Assembly: GCA_024036415.1 (NCBI GenBank)
Contig: JAMWET010000078.1
Span: 173,501 to 237,500, forward strand
Reading direction: 5' to 3'
Source: Prochilodus magdalenae
Taxonomy: Eukaryota; Chordata; Actinopteri; Characiformes; Prochilodontidae
Length of the DNA: 64,000 nucleotides
A program made the position numbers and the translations under genes. Below, piece by piece: positions 1 to 12,420 of this stretch; position 1 is the first letter of the stretch, and the number at the start of each line of letters is the position of its first letter. The notes beneath the pieces were generated by a model. The model was not told the DNA's origin. It did not search any database and saw only the letters and a list, made by a program, of their open reading frames with translations.

Positions 1-343
1 TATAAGAAACAGAGTTGCTTCTTAGTTAGCAATTCTGATTGCATGGGACAATATACAACACTTGCAAAAAGGTTCAAATGTCCACATTATGGAGTTAGAT
101 ACCCATGCACATCCAATAATCTAAACATACCATTTTAATTTGTTCTACTTATTCTACATATTTGTAGTTAATGAGTTATGTTTGGTATGTGAGGCATTTT
201 TTTTGGTTCTGTGCTGAAGTGACTTTAAAGAAAAAAGATATGGTGATAACTTAAATATGTATGTACAAAATCAAAGAGACAAACAAGCATCCAGCAGTTA
301 ATTATTAATGTAAAGCTGCTCTATGTTTTTTATTTATTTTTTT

Positions 344-598
344 ATATCGTCGCTGTCCAATGAAAAACATGTATCTCCACTTTTGTCCTTTTTTAGTTTT
401 ATGTATCATTTGAACACATCAGTCGCTGTTTACACTGAGTCAGAATCTCACGATGAATGGACCAACCAAAATAGCTCAAAACTGTTCGGAAAGATGTCTG
501 GTTCCATAGACTTACATTAAAGTTATATGAGGTTTTTGGCCTCTCCTGTACAGTTGCCATTTTGGAGATACTTGTTTTTCTTTGGACAGCGACGATAT
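344..598. mobile_element. 255-bp MITE with ~37-bp terminal inverted repeats
   Basis: The ends are near-perfect inverted repeats. The left arm begins ATATCGTCGCTGTCCAATGA and runs to the GTATCTCCA block. The right arm reads back as the same sequence with about three differences. There is no coding capacity. It is flanked by T/A-rich sequence, consistent with a TA target. Related pieces lie at 63632-63815 and 44659-44712, so this is a dispersed family. Superfamily not assigned. Confidence 0.8.
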
Positions 599-1084
599 AT
601 ATATTTTATTTAGTACTGAAAATCTGACACTTCTACCAGGTTTTGAAATAGTTCTGGCCCGTAATCTGGCAACCCTGCTACTGACATCCTCATTCTTTAT
701 GTCTTTGCCTCAGCACTCTACAGCACAGAAGGCTGCTCTAGCATGAATGGACTGGTAGATCACTTCTAGATGTGGCCTGAATACACCAAATAAACCTGAG
801 CTAGCTAGCTCATGAATTGCACTTTTTGTTGTATTGTATTGTGGTAGCCAGTTTCTAAGTAGCCAGTTCTAGCTGACTAGCACTTAAGATAACAAGTACA
901 AATTCATTTTCTAATAGCAAATGTGTTGTTGGTAAAGCATAAATTTGCAGGTTTACAATGGTAGCTTGCAACCTAGCTGACTAACATCAGCTAGTAATAT
1001 CAGAACCAGTTATTACTGTTTACTTCTTATCACCTGTAATTTCTAGACTACGTGCTCCTCTCATTTTTCCCCTCGTGCTCTGAA

Positions 1085-1196
1085 GCAGTTTTTGCTGTTT
1101 GCCCCCTGATTCCTCATTAGGGGTCTAAGCTCATATTTCAGTGAAACTGCTTTATGACAGAAAAAAGCACTTTACAAATAAAACCAGTGAATGAAT
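1085..1196 (+). repeat. SINE/LINE-type 3' tail fragment
   Basis: The stretch GAAACTGCTTTATGACAG, then AAAAAGCACTTTACAAATAAA, then a TGAATGAATG-like end resembles the shared 3' tail of teleost SINEs and their partner LINEs (consensus from memory: AAGCTGCTTTGTGACAA then AAAGCGCTATACAAATAAA). Only the tail is recognisable. A second, better-preserved tail is at 51890-52075. Confidence 0.55.
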
Positions 1197-1867
1197 GGGT
1201 GCCCCTTGTCCCTACACTGCTCCCACTGAATGAGAATTGCTTTACTGAATTATTAAAGGCCAATTTTGAAACGATTCTGTTAGCTTATAGCCAACAGCAA
1301 TTCATCTAATTCCAATTAAGGCTCATTTAGGAGTCCAACAGCAATAATAGCAGGGCGAATTTTGCTGAGTTAATAGCCAGCCAGTTACATATAAAAATGA
1401 TAACACTGCAACTAATGAATAAAAGGATCATATGACATTCAGCATAATGCAACTGTTTATGCCACTTTTTTTTTGCTAATCTGATATTTTTTGTTAATCT
1501 TTATCTGATATGTCTGATTTGTTTGAGTTCTGCATCACTCAGTTAGTGCATACACAGACAGTTAATGCAAATAGGTCTATGGCAAACTCAGCTAGCATGA
1601 AAACTGACAGAGCAGCTTATATTTCCAATGGTGCAAACCCTGTGATCCAAATGCTAAGTCAACTGAGTATACTTTTTTTAAAATAACACATGCATCATCA
1701 TTTATAGAAATGGAGCGGGGCACATTCTGTTAACCTTGTATTACTATTAGCAGCACCGTGCTCACATTGCTGGAGGACATGTTTAACAGACACCTGTCAT
1801 TCACACAGATTTTAGGGGAGTTAAGAATACCAACAATTAATAGACTTTAAGCCCAAACCTTATTTCA

Positions 1868-3110
1868 AAAGTACACTACTGCTCAAAAACTTGCGAACCT
1901 TTCAACATTTTGTGAGTCTGTCCATAAAACTGATCTATAATAGATCAGATCTTCATTTAACTCATAACAATGAATAAAGATGTAAAACCTGTATAGTTAA
2001 TTATTTAATTGAACCAAGTATTTGAACATTAAATGTGTTTGTCAGCAAAAGTACTTGTGCTTTTAGGAACTGGTGTGTCCCTTATTGACTTCAACCAAAT
2101 GGTTCTGGTAATTACTGATCATTCCTACACATTGACTTGGAGGAATATTTACCCGTTCCTGCTTACTGAAATACTTTAGCAGTACAGGAGGGCTTTCTTG
2201 CATGAATGCCTCTATTCTGTTGGATTAATGTCTGCACTTTAACTAAGCCATTCCAACATGCAACTTTTAATCATTCCTTATAGACTAACTGGTGTTTTGC
2301 TGTTGTCATCTTCTGGCCCACTTTCATCTGAGGTTCAGTTTATGACTAGATGTCCTGATGTTCTCCTGCAGAATTTCTTGATACAATTTAGAATTTATAG
2401 CTCCATTAATGATACAAAGATATCCTGGTTCAATAGTGGCAATAGTGTTCAATAGTGTTTCGCTGAGTGGTTGATGAGGTTCTTATACTGGGATGCATGC
2501 ATTTCTCTGAATCTGTAAAGATCTGTTTTAACATATCTGTCCACATAACTTTATTTTCTGACAGGTGGTATAGCTTTCCTGGAGAATAGCTACTTTCTCT
2601 TTGCCAGTGCAGGATTGGTCCTTAATTGTTAGCATGGGTTTCTTTGTGCTCTTACGGAACATTTTACACCTTTGCCTTGAGTCATTTTTGTTGAAGAACC
2701 TCAGTATAGAAGAGTAACACTGGTGTTGATATGTCTCCATTTGTACCCAAAGTGTCTGACAGAAGATCAGTAAAGTTCAAACTAATCAGGAATAGTTCTG
2801 AGAGCTCTTCTAGCCTAATGAGAATTGACAAATCATTTTTTAAGGTCCTTAGAAATCTCATTCGACTGAGACATGCAATGCACTAACACATATACCTGAC
2901 CAAATAATGGTAAAAACTCAGACTGATGTTTTTAAAGAGAGTCGACTCATTCATACATGCACCTGTCTGTCATCCAAGTCATTAAACTTCCTAAACCGAA
3001 TTATCACCTATACCAAACTGATCATTCTAGGGGTACATACTTACACCAACACCAAGACATTTAATGTTAGATCACTGACAGATCACTGTTCAAAATACAG
3101 ATCAGGAACT
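1868..3110. repeat. degenerate DNA-transposon-like dispersed repeat
   Basis: The left end (ACACTACTGCTCAAAAACTT) resembles the ends of fish Tc1-type elements; a similar start (ACACTACCGTTCAAAAGTTT) occurs at 10250. The portion around 2812-2945 is clearly related to 33466-33580 (CTTC.AGCCTAATGAG and later blocks), so it is dispersed. The short open frames inside it are broken pieces with no recognisable domain. The right boundary is uncertain and it may be a composite of two elements. Confidence 0.45.
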
Positions 3111-3559
3111 ATAATTGTTTGTGTTATTTGTTTTTTTAGTTCACTTTATCAAAATAATAAAAGGTTTACAAATTACAAGCAGAAGTGCATATGAACAGTG
3201 ACTATCATAAAGCCATATCTCAGGCAACAGTCATCATATCTGTAACCATTTTGCATCTAGCTGTTAGTTTCTGACATCACCACTGTGATGATTCTGAATG
3301 GCGCATTTCACATCAAACCACCCTGAATGACTTTGCTTACATCTTACCCGATGAAATCTGAAAATTTAAATTCTGCATCTGTTGTGTTAGGTGCCACATT
3401 GAAACTATCAGTATCATAACTTAGTAAAAACCACCAAATCAAGAACACATTTGTGTTAAAGTCTCCTTTCAGACTGCTTTTAGACATGACAGACATTTTA
3501 CATGTCTGATTGCTGTGTAAAAGCATCTCAGCTCTTGATTGTTAGTCTTTGCTGTGAGC

Positions 3560-3675
3560 ATTATCTAGGTCAGTCTTTCCCAGTCCTGATGTGCCTGCAG
3601 TGCAAAGTGTAGTGCTCTTCCTGCTCAAACCCAGGAAAGATTTGTTAATTAGCCAATCATTTAAATCAGGTATGC
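3560..3675. repeat. dispersed repeat fragment, also at 52.7 kb
   Basis: The pattern TCAGTCTTTCCCAGTCCTG, then CTTCCTGCTCAAACCCAG, then TAATTAGCCAATCATTTAA belongs to a common teleost repeat. An inverted relative is seen at 52735-52870 (TCAGGTGTGTGAGAGCAGGA, then GACCTGGACTGAGAACCGCC). No coding content. Confidence 0.45.
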
Positions 3676-5459
3676 TGTCGCTAAGACTACACTAAAACCT
3701 TTTGGGTCCTACAAGAAGATGATTTGAAAATCTAACTGTACAACTTTTCCTACATGATGTCTTTGAAATGATCATGTTTTCTGTTCTATTACAGGAACAA
3801 ACATTGAGTAATATTAGCCTGTAGCCCTGTGAGGTAAGCGTTTGAAAGCACGGGCAATGTGTTCATCTCTCCCGAGCCAATGTGCGCATTTGACCCCGGA
3901 TCGAAAAATAAGCACTTTCAGCTTGCAGGCACGTATTCCGAGTGAAATCAAAGTGTACTGGAAGACATCTAAGCAAAACCCAAAGACCCAAAGGCCTTGT
4001 ATCTGTAATTCTATAAAGAGCTGATCTTTACACTCAAACACCGAATATCAAACGGCAAAAGAAATCATGTCTGAGGAAGGTTTACATCAGACTGGCTAGT
4101 GGTATAGAATAAATTATTAACTGCACTATATTACATATTAAACATGCTAATAAGGTTTTATTCTGTATTTACACTATTTATATGGAAATGTTTCCATCGT
4201 CCTGCTCAGATTACATGTTTTATTGGTCTTCCAGGTAAAAATAAGTCAGAACATATTATACAGCGAGAAAGCACAACTTATGGCACATTCTGCTTATTAT
4301 AGAGTATTAATGTGCCATAACTTTAGTTCAGGCCACAAAACTAAAACAGTCCCTGCAGAAGCACTGGGTAAAGTGTGGATTATTATAGAATAGTATATAG
4401 AATAATAAAGGTATAGAGTCACTCAATACAAGATTTATTATGTGCGTTTACCTTTAAACCAGTTTGGCAGAGTGATCCATATTGGAGGAGAAGAGATGAA
4501 ACATAAAGGTCAGACTGTAGCGTAGCATCACGTAGCGTAACAGATAGAACAAAGCCTTGCTATACCACACCCAATAAAAATAAATGTCAAGCTCATGTTC
4601 TTTTTACACTTAACGCTTAGATTTAACAGAATCAAACTTTTAACATCAGTGAATTTATTAAGTTTGGTATCATCTCCTCACAAACTCCCCCCTTTCAAGC
4701 GAAACGATATACAGTGAAAAAAGACTAGGCTAGTAATGCTAGCTGAAGAAAGAGATTTAGCATCTCCTGGTGTAAAGTTCATGTTCTGGGTTTAATGTAA
4801 TGCACTCATTTGGAGTTTAAAGAAACAGCTGTGCTGGAAGTTGGTTTAAGCAAAGCTAATAAACACAGACTAACAAACAAATGGCTAATAATACTGAGAA
4901 GGCCACAATATTATATTTTATTATATAAATAATTTATTATCTAAGCTGCTTGGGCGGGAGGCTTGAAACATCCCGGACAGGTTTATTCTGTATTATATTA
5001 TATTATAGTTTCTACTTGTTTGACCTTTTAACGACCGACAGTCGTTTCTCTCTATTCACAGTTGAAAAATTGATTATATTAATTAGTGATAGAAAGGGTT
5101 TTAATTCTGGACCATAGTCTAGATTTATCGCTCATTAAATTCAATATCAGGACTGTGTTATATATTCTTGTACCACAGTGAAACTAGATATTATAGTTTA
5201 TATTCATATTAGTCATATTACATGTTAGTACATTATCCAGAGACAGGTTAAGTCCAAACAGCCAGTTATTTTTCATAGTCAGTTATGTTGCAAAAGGCTG
5301 AGATTGAGATTCTGCCACTTATTCTTCAACCCCAGAGAGCATTTCACATCAGTCAGTTCCAGTTCCAGCCCGTCCTTGGAGAATGACAGCTCATGCTCCA
5401 CTAACGGTCCTGCACTTTAAACAATGCTTTTGTATTTTTTCCAAACTAAAGTCTAAAGC

Positions 5460-5790
5460 CCCTCTGGCACCGAGACAGACAGACAGAACGACAGAAAAAA
5501 GGAACAAAAAAGCAACAGGAGAAACAGGAGGAGACACCGCAAGCACCCATAAAAAAGAAGAGACAGTGAGACAAGAAAAGGGAGGAAAAAGAGAGAGAGA
5601 GGGAGAAAAGAGAAAGTCAGAAAGAAACAGACAAACAAACAGGTGACTGAAGACAATACCTGCAGCGTTTTCTGCACCTTCTTTGTGAGAGGATGGTTGG
5701 GTGGCTGGATGGATGAATAGATGGGTGGATGGATGGGTGGATGAATGGATGGATTGATAGATGGAGTGCCGCGTAAGAGGTGGATCGGAG
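5460..5790. repeat. purine-rich tract followed by degenerate (GGAT)n
   Basis: Positions 5475-5640 are almost all purine on the plus strand (GAGA, AGACAG, AGAAAG motifs). 5690-5790 is a degenerate GGATGGAT/GATGAATG tetranucleotide run. The minus-strand open frames of 181 and 88 codons here are translations of the repeats (HPSIHPSIHP-type) and not genes. Confidence 0.75.
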
Positions 5791-6928
5791 GATGGAGTGC
5801 GAGGAGAAAAAGGAACAAAGAGAGATGATGATTATGTGAGAGACCACATGGCAGTGTGGGTTTGTGTGTGTATGCGTGTGCACATGTGTATGTGAAACAG
5901 AGACTGTAGGTCATACAAATCATCCAATTCAAACTCCAGATAATAGGAGGCAACATATCACTAGAAAGTCTGCTTCCCATTGGCCAAGAGCGTCTCAAGT
6001 GCTGGAAACCAAATGCTGAATGTGGAAAATGTTAATATTAATTGTTAAAATTGTTTTGCTTCTATTTCTGTCATTTCTTTTGTTGGCTGTGCAATGAGGT
6101 TTCTAGCCGAGAGCAGGGAGCATCACCTTCTTTTAGTGACTACTTGACCTTTAATGATCGAACCAGGAACAGCACCTTCAACATGATTGACAAAAACATC
6201 ATTTGGTACATCTGTGCTACTTTTTCATTCTCCCTGCTGAACTGCTTTGACTTGACACTACAGTAACTAGCTAGGCCCCTTGAAGCAGGAAACGGCATTA
6301 CAAGGTGGCCCGAGACTAGCTGGTTAGCATGCTAACCCCCATAACACAATACGTAGACGTCTTTGATATTGAAAACATGATTTCTTCACATTCGGATGAT
6401 ACCTTTGGTTAAAGCTGGAATGTTTTGAACAAATATAATGGAACTTGAAGGATTAATAAGGATTAATATAATGAAGGATTCTAGGATTCCAGAGGACGTT
6501 TTAACATTTTACATTTTAACTTGTGAACATTATGGGCATTAAAACTTTTTCACAAATAACTGTGTCTGAAGGAATGATATCTATCACTTAACTCAAACTA
6601 ATTTTTTACATGGCCATTTTCCAATCCCTGTTTACCCTCTAGGGATCAGAAGGACTGTTTTGTCTCGTTATTGTGCCTTGGTGGGATTAGTTTTACATGG
6701 GCAGGTAATGTAATCTAACAGAGGACGTCTGTAATGTTTATGACTGATTCGCATGGGATAAGAAATCTCATTTAGCCGTCTTGAGTGAATGCAATAGATC
6801 ATTAACACTGTCGTTAGCTTGGGAAATTAAATCTAACATCAACGACATTACATAAAAGCACACATCTTTTTTGGCTGTTTTCCATGTTTTAATGTTCAGT
6901 TTGCTACGCTGGACTTACACTATACTTC

Positions 6929-7507
6929 TATATGTTTGTAGACACCTGCTCGTACAATGTTTCTGCTCAAATGAAGGCTATTAATAGGGAGCTTGCCCTC
7001 TTTTGCTGCAGTAACATCCTCTGGGAACCTTCTGGAAAGGCTTTATACTAGATCCTGGAACATTGCTGAAAGGAGTCGATTGCTTTCAGCCACAAGAGTA
7101 TTACTGAAGTCCGTTCCAACTCATCCCAAAGGTATTGGATGGAGCTCCATTCAAGGGAACACAGTTCCACTGCTCCACAGCCCAATTCTGGGAGCCTCTA
7201 GCGGATGCTTGTCACTGGGCACAGTGACCTCAGGCTTGTGTGCAGCTGCTCCAGCGCGTCCCGTCTCATTAACATTGCTTTTCTAGGGAGATTATTCAAG
7301 CTGTTTGCTTGTAATTGAACACCTGTGTCAGCAATGGATACACCTTAACCTCAGACTTATTACATAATACACAATTATCATAGAGTTACTACAAGGGCTA
7401 CAATGCAAACTGGTTGGGTTGTTTATAGGTTAGTGTGTAGTAGTACTTTGCACCTGTTGGTGAATGCACTGATTAGAAAAGGTGTGTAGATACTTTTGGA
7501 CATCTAG
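6929..7507. mobile_element. ~580-bp MITE-like DNA transposon
   Basis: The left end TATATGTTTGTAGACACCTG and the right end, which reads back as TAGATGTCCAAAAGTATCTA, are imperfect inverted repeats of the teleost type usually written TATATGTCCAAAAGTATTTG. The body includes a CTGCTCCACAGCCCAATTC-type block often seen in this family. The 97-codon plus-strand frame inside it shows no domain. The copy is old and diverged. Confidence 0.6.
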
Positions 7508-7954
7508 AGCAGGTTAGCACATGTTGGCTTAATTTGGGTGTAGACACTACAAGTAAACCTCTTTAAGTGCCTCCATACTTCAGAAAGCAAAACCATATAA
7601 TTGCCTGTTTCACAGTGAATATGATGGAATATTTACCAACATGGCAATTTGCACAGGATTAATATAAGATGGTGTGTTTTTCTGCACTTTGTTTTATAGC
7701 AGCTTAAACCCATTTGATGATGCTGGAGAATACTGTTCGTTAAAATGACTAACATATTACATTCAGACTGGACGAAAAAGATACACTGGTAATAATTACA
7801 TTATGCTACCTACCCATGTAAAACCCCAGGAATATGTAATACTGATATATGCAGCTGAACTATTTTCTGAAAAGGGTAATGTGTTGGTAAGAATCTGGCA
7901 ATATAATATGCATCTTGATGCAGGGGTTAAGACACAACTCCACATCAAACGAAT

Positions 7955-8165
7955 AGCACTCAGAAGGAAGTGTGGGATTGCAGTGCTATTGGGAAGGAAG
8001 ATAAAGGTTACCAGTAACAATAAATGATAATACATTTAGAGTGACATGGGAAATATTTATCGAGCTACACTCAGAGAAGTAGAGTCTCTCAGTATGGTGT
8101 TGGGCTGCCATTTTTGCTAAGGAAACATGCATACCTCTCAGCATGGGTCGGCATGGATCAGCCCT
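7955..8165 (-). mobile_element. Tc1-like element 3'-end fragment
   Basis: This shares a run of blocks with 49668-49860 (GATAAAGGT.ACCAG.AACAATAAATGAT, then GAGCTACAC, then GTCTCTCAGTA.TGTGT.GGGC). The same sequence in the opposite orientation occurs at the end of the element at 38400-38600. It is the region after the transposase stop codon of that Tc1-like family. No usable reading frame remains. Confidence 0.6.
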
Positions 8166-10244
8166 TTGTTATTTGATCATTTTAATGATGAGTGTCAAAT
8201 ATAATTTTAGTTAAACTGTTAAAGTACAAAAAACAAATACAGCCTATTTGTAGTCCAGGCGACCAAGTGTCACTCATCACAAACACGCTGTGGTTGACAG
8301 ATGTCATAGTGCTGTAAGCTTTCACAGTCCTGCACCAGCTACAAAACGTCGAAGTAGAACATCATCTGTAGTCTGTATGAACCTTGCCTAACAAAGTGCC
8401 TCATATAACAGTAGTGTTGTTCCACCAACATGCAGGGTTGCAAGATTCATGGTTTTCCCAAAAATCCTGATTAGCCTAAGAGTGCAGTGTGGGTAAAAAT
8501 CATAGGGTGCAATTTTTTGGACACTTCCTAAACAAACAGCAGCCGTGGAAAACAGCCTGAAAAAAGAAAACAAAGAACGTAAATTGATCCTAGTTTTGAC
8601 TGGCTGGCATTTTGTTTCTGTGGGATGCTAGCTGCATGGCCGTGTAACTGCTACAGCTCACACTCTGCCTGTTCACACATATGGCAGTGGAACAGCAAGA
8701 AGGTAGTCGCAGCGGCAATGTTTCAGAACTTTGAGTTTCCATCCAATCAGAGTGCTGAATGTGTGCAACAAGGTCTGTGGCACCGCAGCAGACCAGTTTC
8801 ATCTATTTTATGTAGTTTTAAGCAGCACAAGTCGCTTTTAATGAATAGGCTTTTACACTACTTACATGGGAGTGAAAGAGTCTAATGGCTGAGGTCTATC
8901 TAGCAGTCAGGGCTTTAAACACAACTCAAAATAACACTGTCTGCCATCTATCTAATATACTGACACTGTCATTTTAAAAAGCGATACAGAATGACAACAC
9001 ATAAGACTGCAGTACTCCAGTGTATCAGTATTTTCCTAGTTCTGGTTTGCTGACCTCATCCAAAAGCACAGAGCTGAAAGACTTCTTATGAAGTTAGTGC
9101 ACATGGTAAATGCAGTAGGATGAATATACATACATGTGTTGGTTTCATCACTACTATTAAACTGTTCCATGTTAAACTCAGCAAATAAACAGTTTCTGTG
9201 TATTAAATATGCAGAAGAGGATGTGTTGACTTCTTATGGGAGCACTTTACTCTAGGATGTTGTTTATAAGGCTACATAGCACCTATATAAGCTTGTCCTG
9301 ACAACAGACATAATCCTACATAAATGTTTAAGGTTTATTCCAATAGGCATCTTTTGCTGTAAAGGTTATATTTGATCATTTTGATGAAAGTGAAAAAAGG
9401 TCAACTTTATGAAAGATAACACAAATTGATTTATGAACTTTTATGTAGGTTATGTCAGTTGTCATGACAAGTAGGGGTCATGTAGCCTAATGAACAGTAC
9501 CCTTTTGTCATTTATAAAATTAATATGTTACATGCAGTAGAGCAAATGATGTTTTGAAATTTTGAATTTTTTCTATGATGCACCCAGTGAGTGATTATAT
9601 TAATTACAGCAAATATATTGATCAGGTGAAATGATCGTACTGCATTGGCTGCTAATTTTGTTCGTTTCTGAAAATAATTTGTAAAGTATCTGGTCGTGCT
9701 AAAGATGAGGTCACTGTATATCAGAATGCTTATCATGACAAAGGCTAAATAATCATATTTCTTTTTGTAGAGCAATATCTTAATGAGAGATATTAGCTAT
9801 CTTGCCTGCATTTTAGATGCTTTCATTTGCCAAAATATCACTTTGTGGAGTGTGACTACAACTCCCATTACAAGTGTTTTGCAGCTATATAATAAAATAA
9901 CCAGACCAAATGTTGCTGTGCTGGTGCCAGAGCTTTGTTAAGCCCTGTAGTAGAAGGTAGGTGTTATGTTCGATTGTGTATGCGGGGATAATCTTGGCTT
10001 TGTAGCGAGTGATGTGTTAAATCCTGCATTATTGCTGAATCAAACAGCAGATGCCGTGCACGCTAGGTGCTCATATTATACAGCCATCGTCTCCCTCCGC
10101 TCTGAAGATAAGTACATATCTCTGCTTTGCTCTCACGCAGAGCACACCCACACACATACACTCTGAGCACTTAAAGCAATCAAGTTTGTTACAGCAAATT
10201 GAGCTTTTGTAATTAGTGCTATAATAGTAGCCTATTAAAACTAA

Positions 10245-10560
10245 TGTACACTACCGTTCAAAAGTTTCTCCTATTCAAAAAGCACTTAAACAGTGTAGGA
10301 TAAACTTACAATGAATTTTCAGTGGTGGATCACTATCGTCACAGCAAGTTAGTATAGTGTATAGTCGTACGCAAGCGTTTTAATACAGCCAGTCAAATAA
10401 TGTTAGCATATCCTTTATTACAATGGATTTATGTCATTTTCTTTTTATTTGCTGAAGAATGTTGCAGAAACTAAAACATAACATTAAATGATTTTGCAAT
10501 TTTGTAAAAAAAAAAACAACAATATTTTGATATTAAAAAAATAAATAAATACATTTTAAA
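10245..10560. repeat. possible end of a Tc1-type MITE plus A/T-rich sequence
   Basis: TACACTACCGTTCAAAAGTT is the typical outer end of a widespread teleost Tc1/mariner MITE family. No matching inverted end was found downstream, so the copy is truncated or decayed. The sequence around 10505-10560 is an A-rich run with AATA and ATAAATAA motifs. Confidence 0.4.
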
Positions 10561-12032
10561 AAATGAGTAACTGTACATCAACTACGATCTATGCAGAAGT
10601 GTGTTCTCTGTAGGGAGAACTGTAAGTTCTGAAGTAGTCTGGAAGCATTTGTGTTATTATTAAATTAAATATTGTGATAATCTGCCATGAGATTTGATTA
10701 GCACAAAATACAATGTACTGTATTGACCTATTCGTTATCTGCCCACAAATGCGTTCCTTCTTAGCACAGGTCACAGGATTTAAACAAAGTTAGCAAAACT
10801 TCCACTTCAACCACATTGTATGGTGTCAAATTTCTTGTGTTTGTTTCCAGCTATAACCAAAGCAAGTCCAGCTCAGTAGCTTAACTTTTTAAACCGACTC
10901 TGGTAAAGATCATTATAATTTCTCTTTAGGTTGATTTTTTTCTGAGATACATGAAGCACCACCACATTATTTCAAACTGCTGCTAACATTATTGTTCGAT
11001 TCAACACACATGGAGGAAAATGCTAATTGCAAATTCTGTTTAGCCAATAGCGTTGGCTAGCATAATAAAGGGGGTCGAAAAGCAACAAATTACACTCAAA
11101 CTTCTTAAAATTCAATCAAATCTAAAATAGGTGAAGTAACCTTAAAAATATTTTCTTTTTTTAACATGACAAGATTAACAAGATTAGCCAGACCTGCTGA
11201 TTAATCCTAACCTTACTTTTAAAGTCTCCACAAAGGAGCCTTAATGGTTTGTTTTTATTCAGTTTTTTATGTGAGTTTGTTTAAAGTTTCCTATAGGCCA
11301 CATTTTGAGAAGTGTTTTCAGAAATGTATCTTACTGTAATTATTAAACTATTGCTTTAAGACTGTTTTATAGACAAACTTTGATTCATATGAAGCTTATT
11401 CAAGCATTTGTGTTTTAAGAAATTCGGTATCAAATGAGCTTTTAAAACTAAACAAGCTTTTATTCATTATTACAGCCCCAGATCAAAGTTGCATTAGCTA
11501 AATCTAGTCACAATGGTCTAAACATTACTGATATTAATATAATAAGATTATATACAGCACATCTTTTTCTTATCTTGGGTAAGAAATAATTTTTTTTTTT
11601 TGCATATCCTCACAGGTAACTTTTAATGTTCAGCTTTCAAACAGACAGTCTCCTCTCATCATGTGTCGTAACCAATTCAAAGAACAACCAGCCAATGGCC
11701 TAGGCCGAATACATTTTTGGAGGGCTTGTGAAAAAGTGGGTAGGCTATCAATTTGGTAGACACAATGTAAACACGCTAATGGCCTGCAATGTCATTATAT
11801 GAGGTCATCATACAGTCATCATGCTAAACGCTTTTACCTCCGGCTGCAACATATATGGTGATGTATGATGAATGAATGACGGGGAAAGGTCTTATCTCAA
11901 TGTCCAATATACTTACTGACTTAATGTGTGGTTCAACCTGATGGGTGGTTTGACTTTTTATGCCTTTTAAGTTGTCTATGTGGCCATAAACTGAGCTGTG
12001 GGTTTTTGTGAAGCCCGTCAGATCAGAAGACA

Positions 12033-12420
12033 TACAGTGAGGAAAATAAGTATTTGAACACCCTGCAACTTTGCAAGTTCCCCCACTTGGAAATCATAGA
12101 GGGTTGAAATTCAATCAAACAGGTGCTTCTAATTTAGAATAATAAGTGGAGTGGAGGTGGAGTTTTTAGAGGCGGACTAACAGGTCTTTGAGGGTCAGAA
12201 TTTTTGCTGATTGGCAGGTGTTCAAATACTTATTTGCAGCAGTAACACACAAATAATTTATGAAAAAATCATACATAGTGATTTCCAGGTTTTTTTTTTT
12301 AGATTATGTCTCTCACAGTGGACATGCACCTAGGATGGAAATTTCAGACCCCTCTATGATTTCTAAGTGGGAGAACTTGCAAAGTCGCAGGGTGTTCAAA
12401 TACTTATTTTCCTCACTGTA
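12033..12420. mobile_element. 388-bp intact Tc1-type MITE with long terminal inverted repeats
   Basis: Both ends read TACAGTGAGGAAAATAAGTA inward and stay complementary for about 85 bp with only a few mismatches (for example CTGCAACTTT against CTGCGACTTT). TA at each end fits the TA target duplication of Tc1/mariner elements. It has no coding capacity and is a non-autonomous copy. The long, well-preserved arms suggest a fairly young insertion. Confidence 0.88.

Noticed and set aside
5453..5998. 181-codon minus-strand frame considered as a possible cadm3 TM exon, with a CTGCAG/GTATTG donor-like site
   Set aside because: It reads HPSIHP repeats from a tetranucleotide tract and has no GGIVA or RHKG membrane-exon motif.
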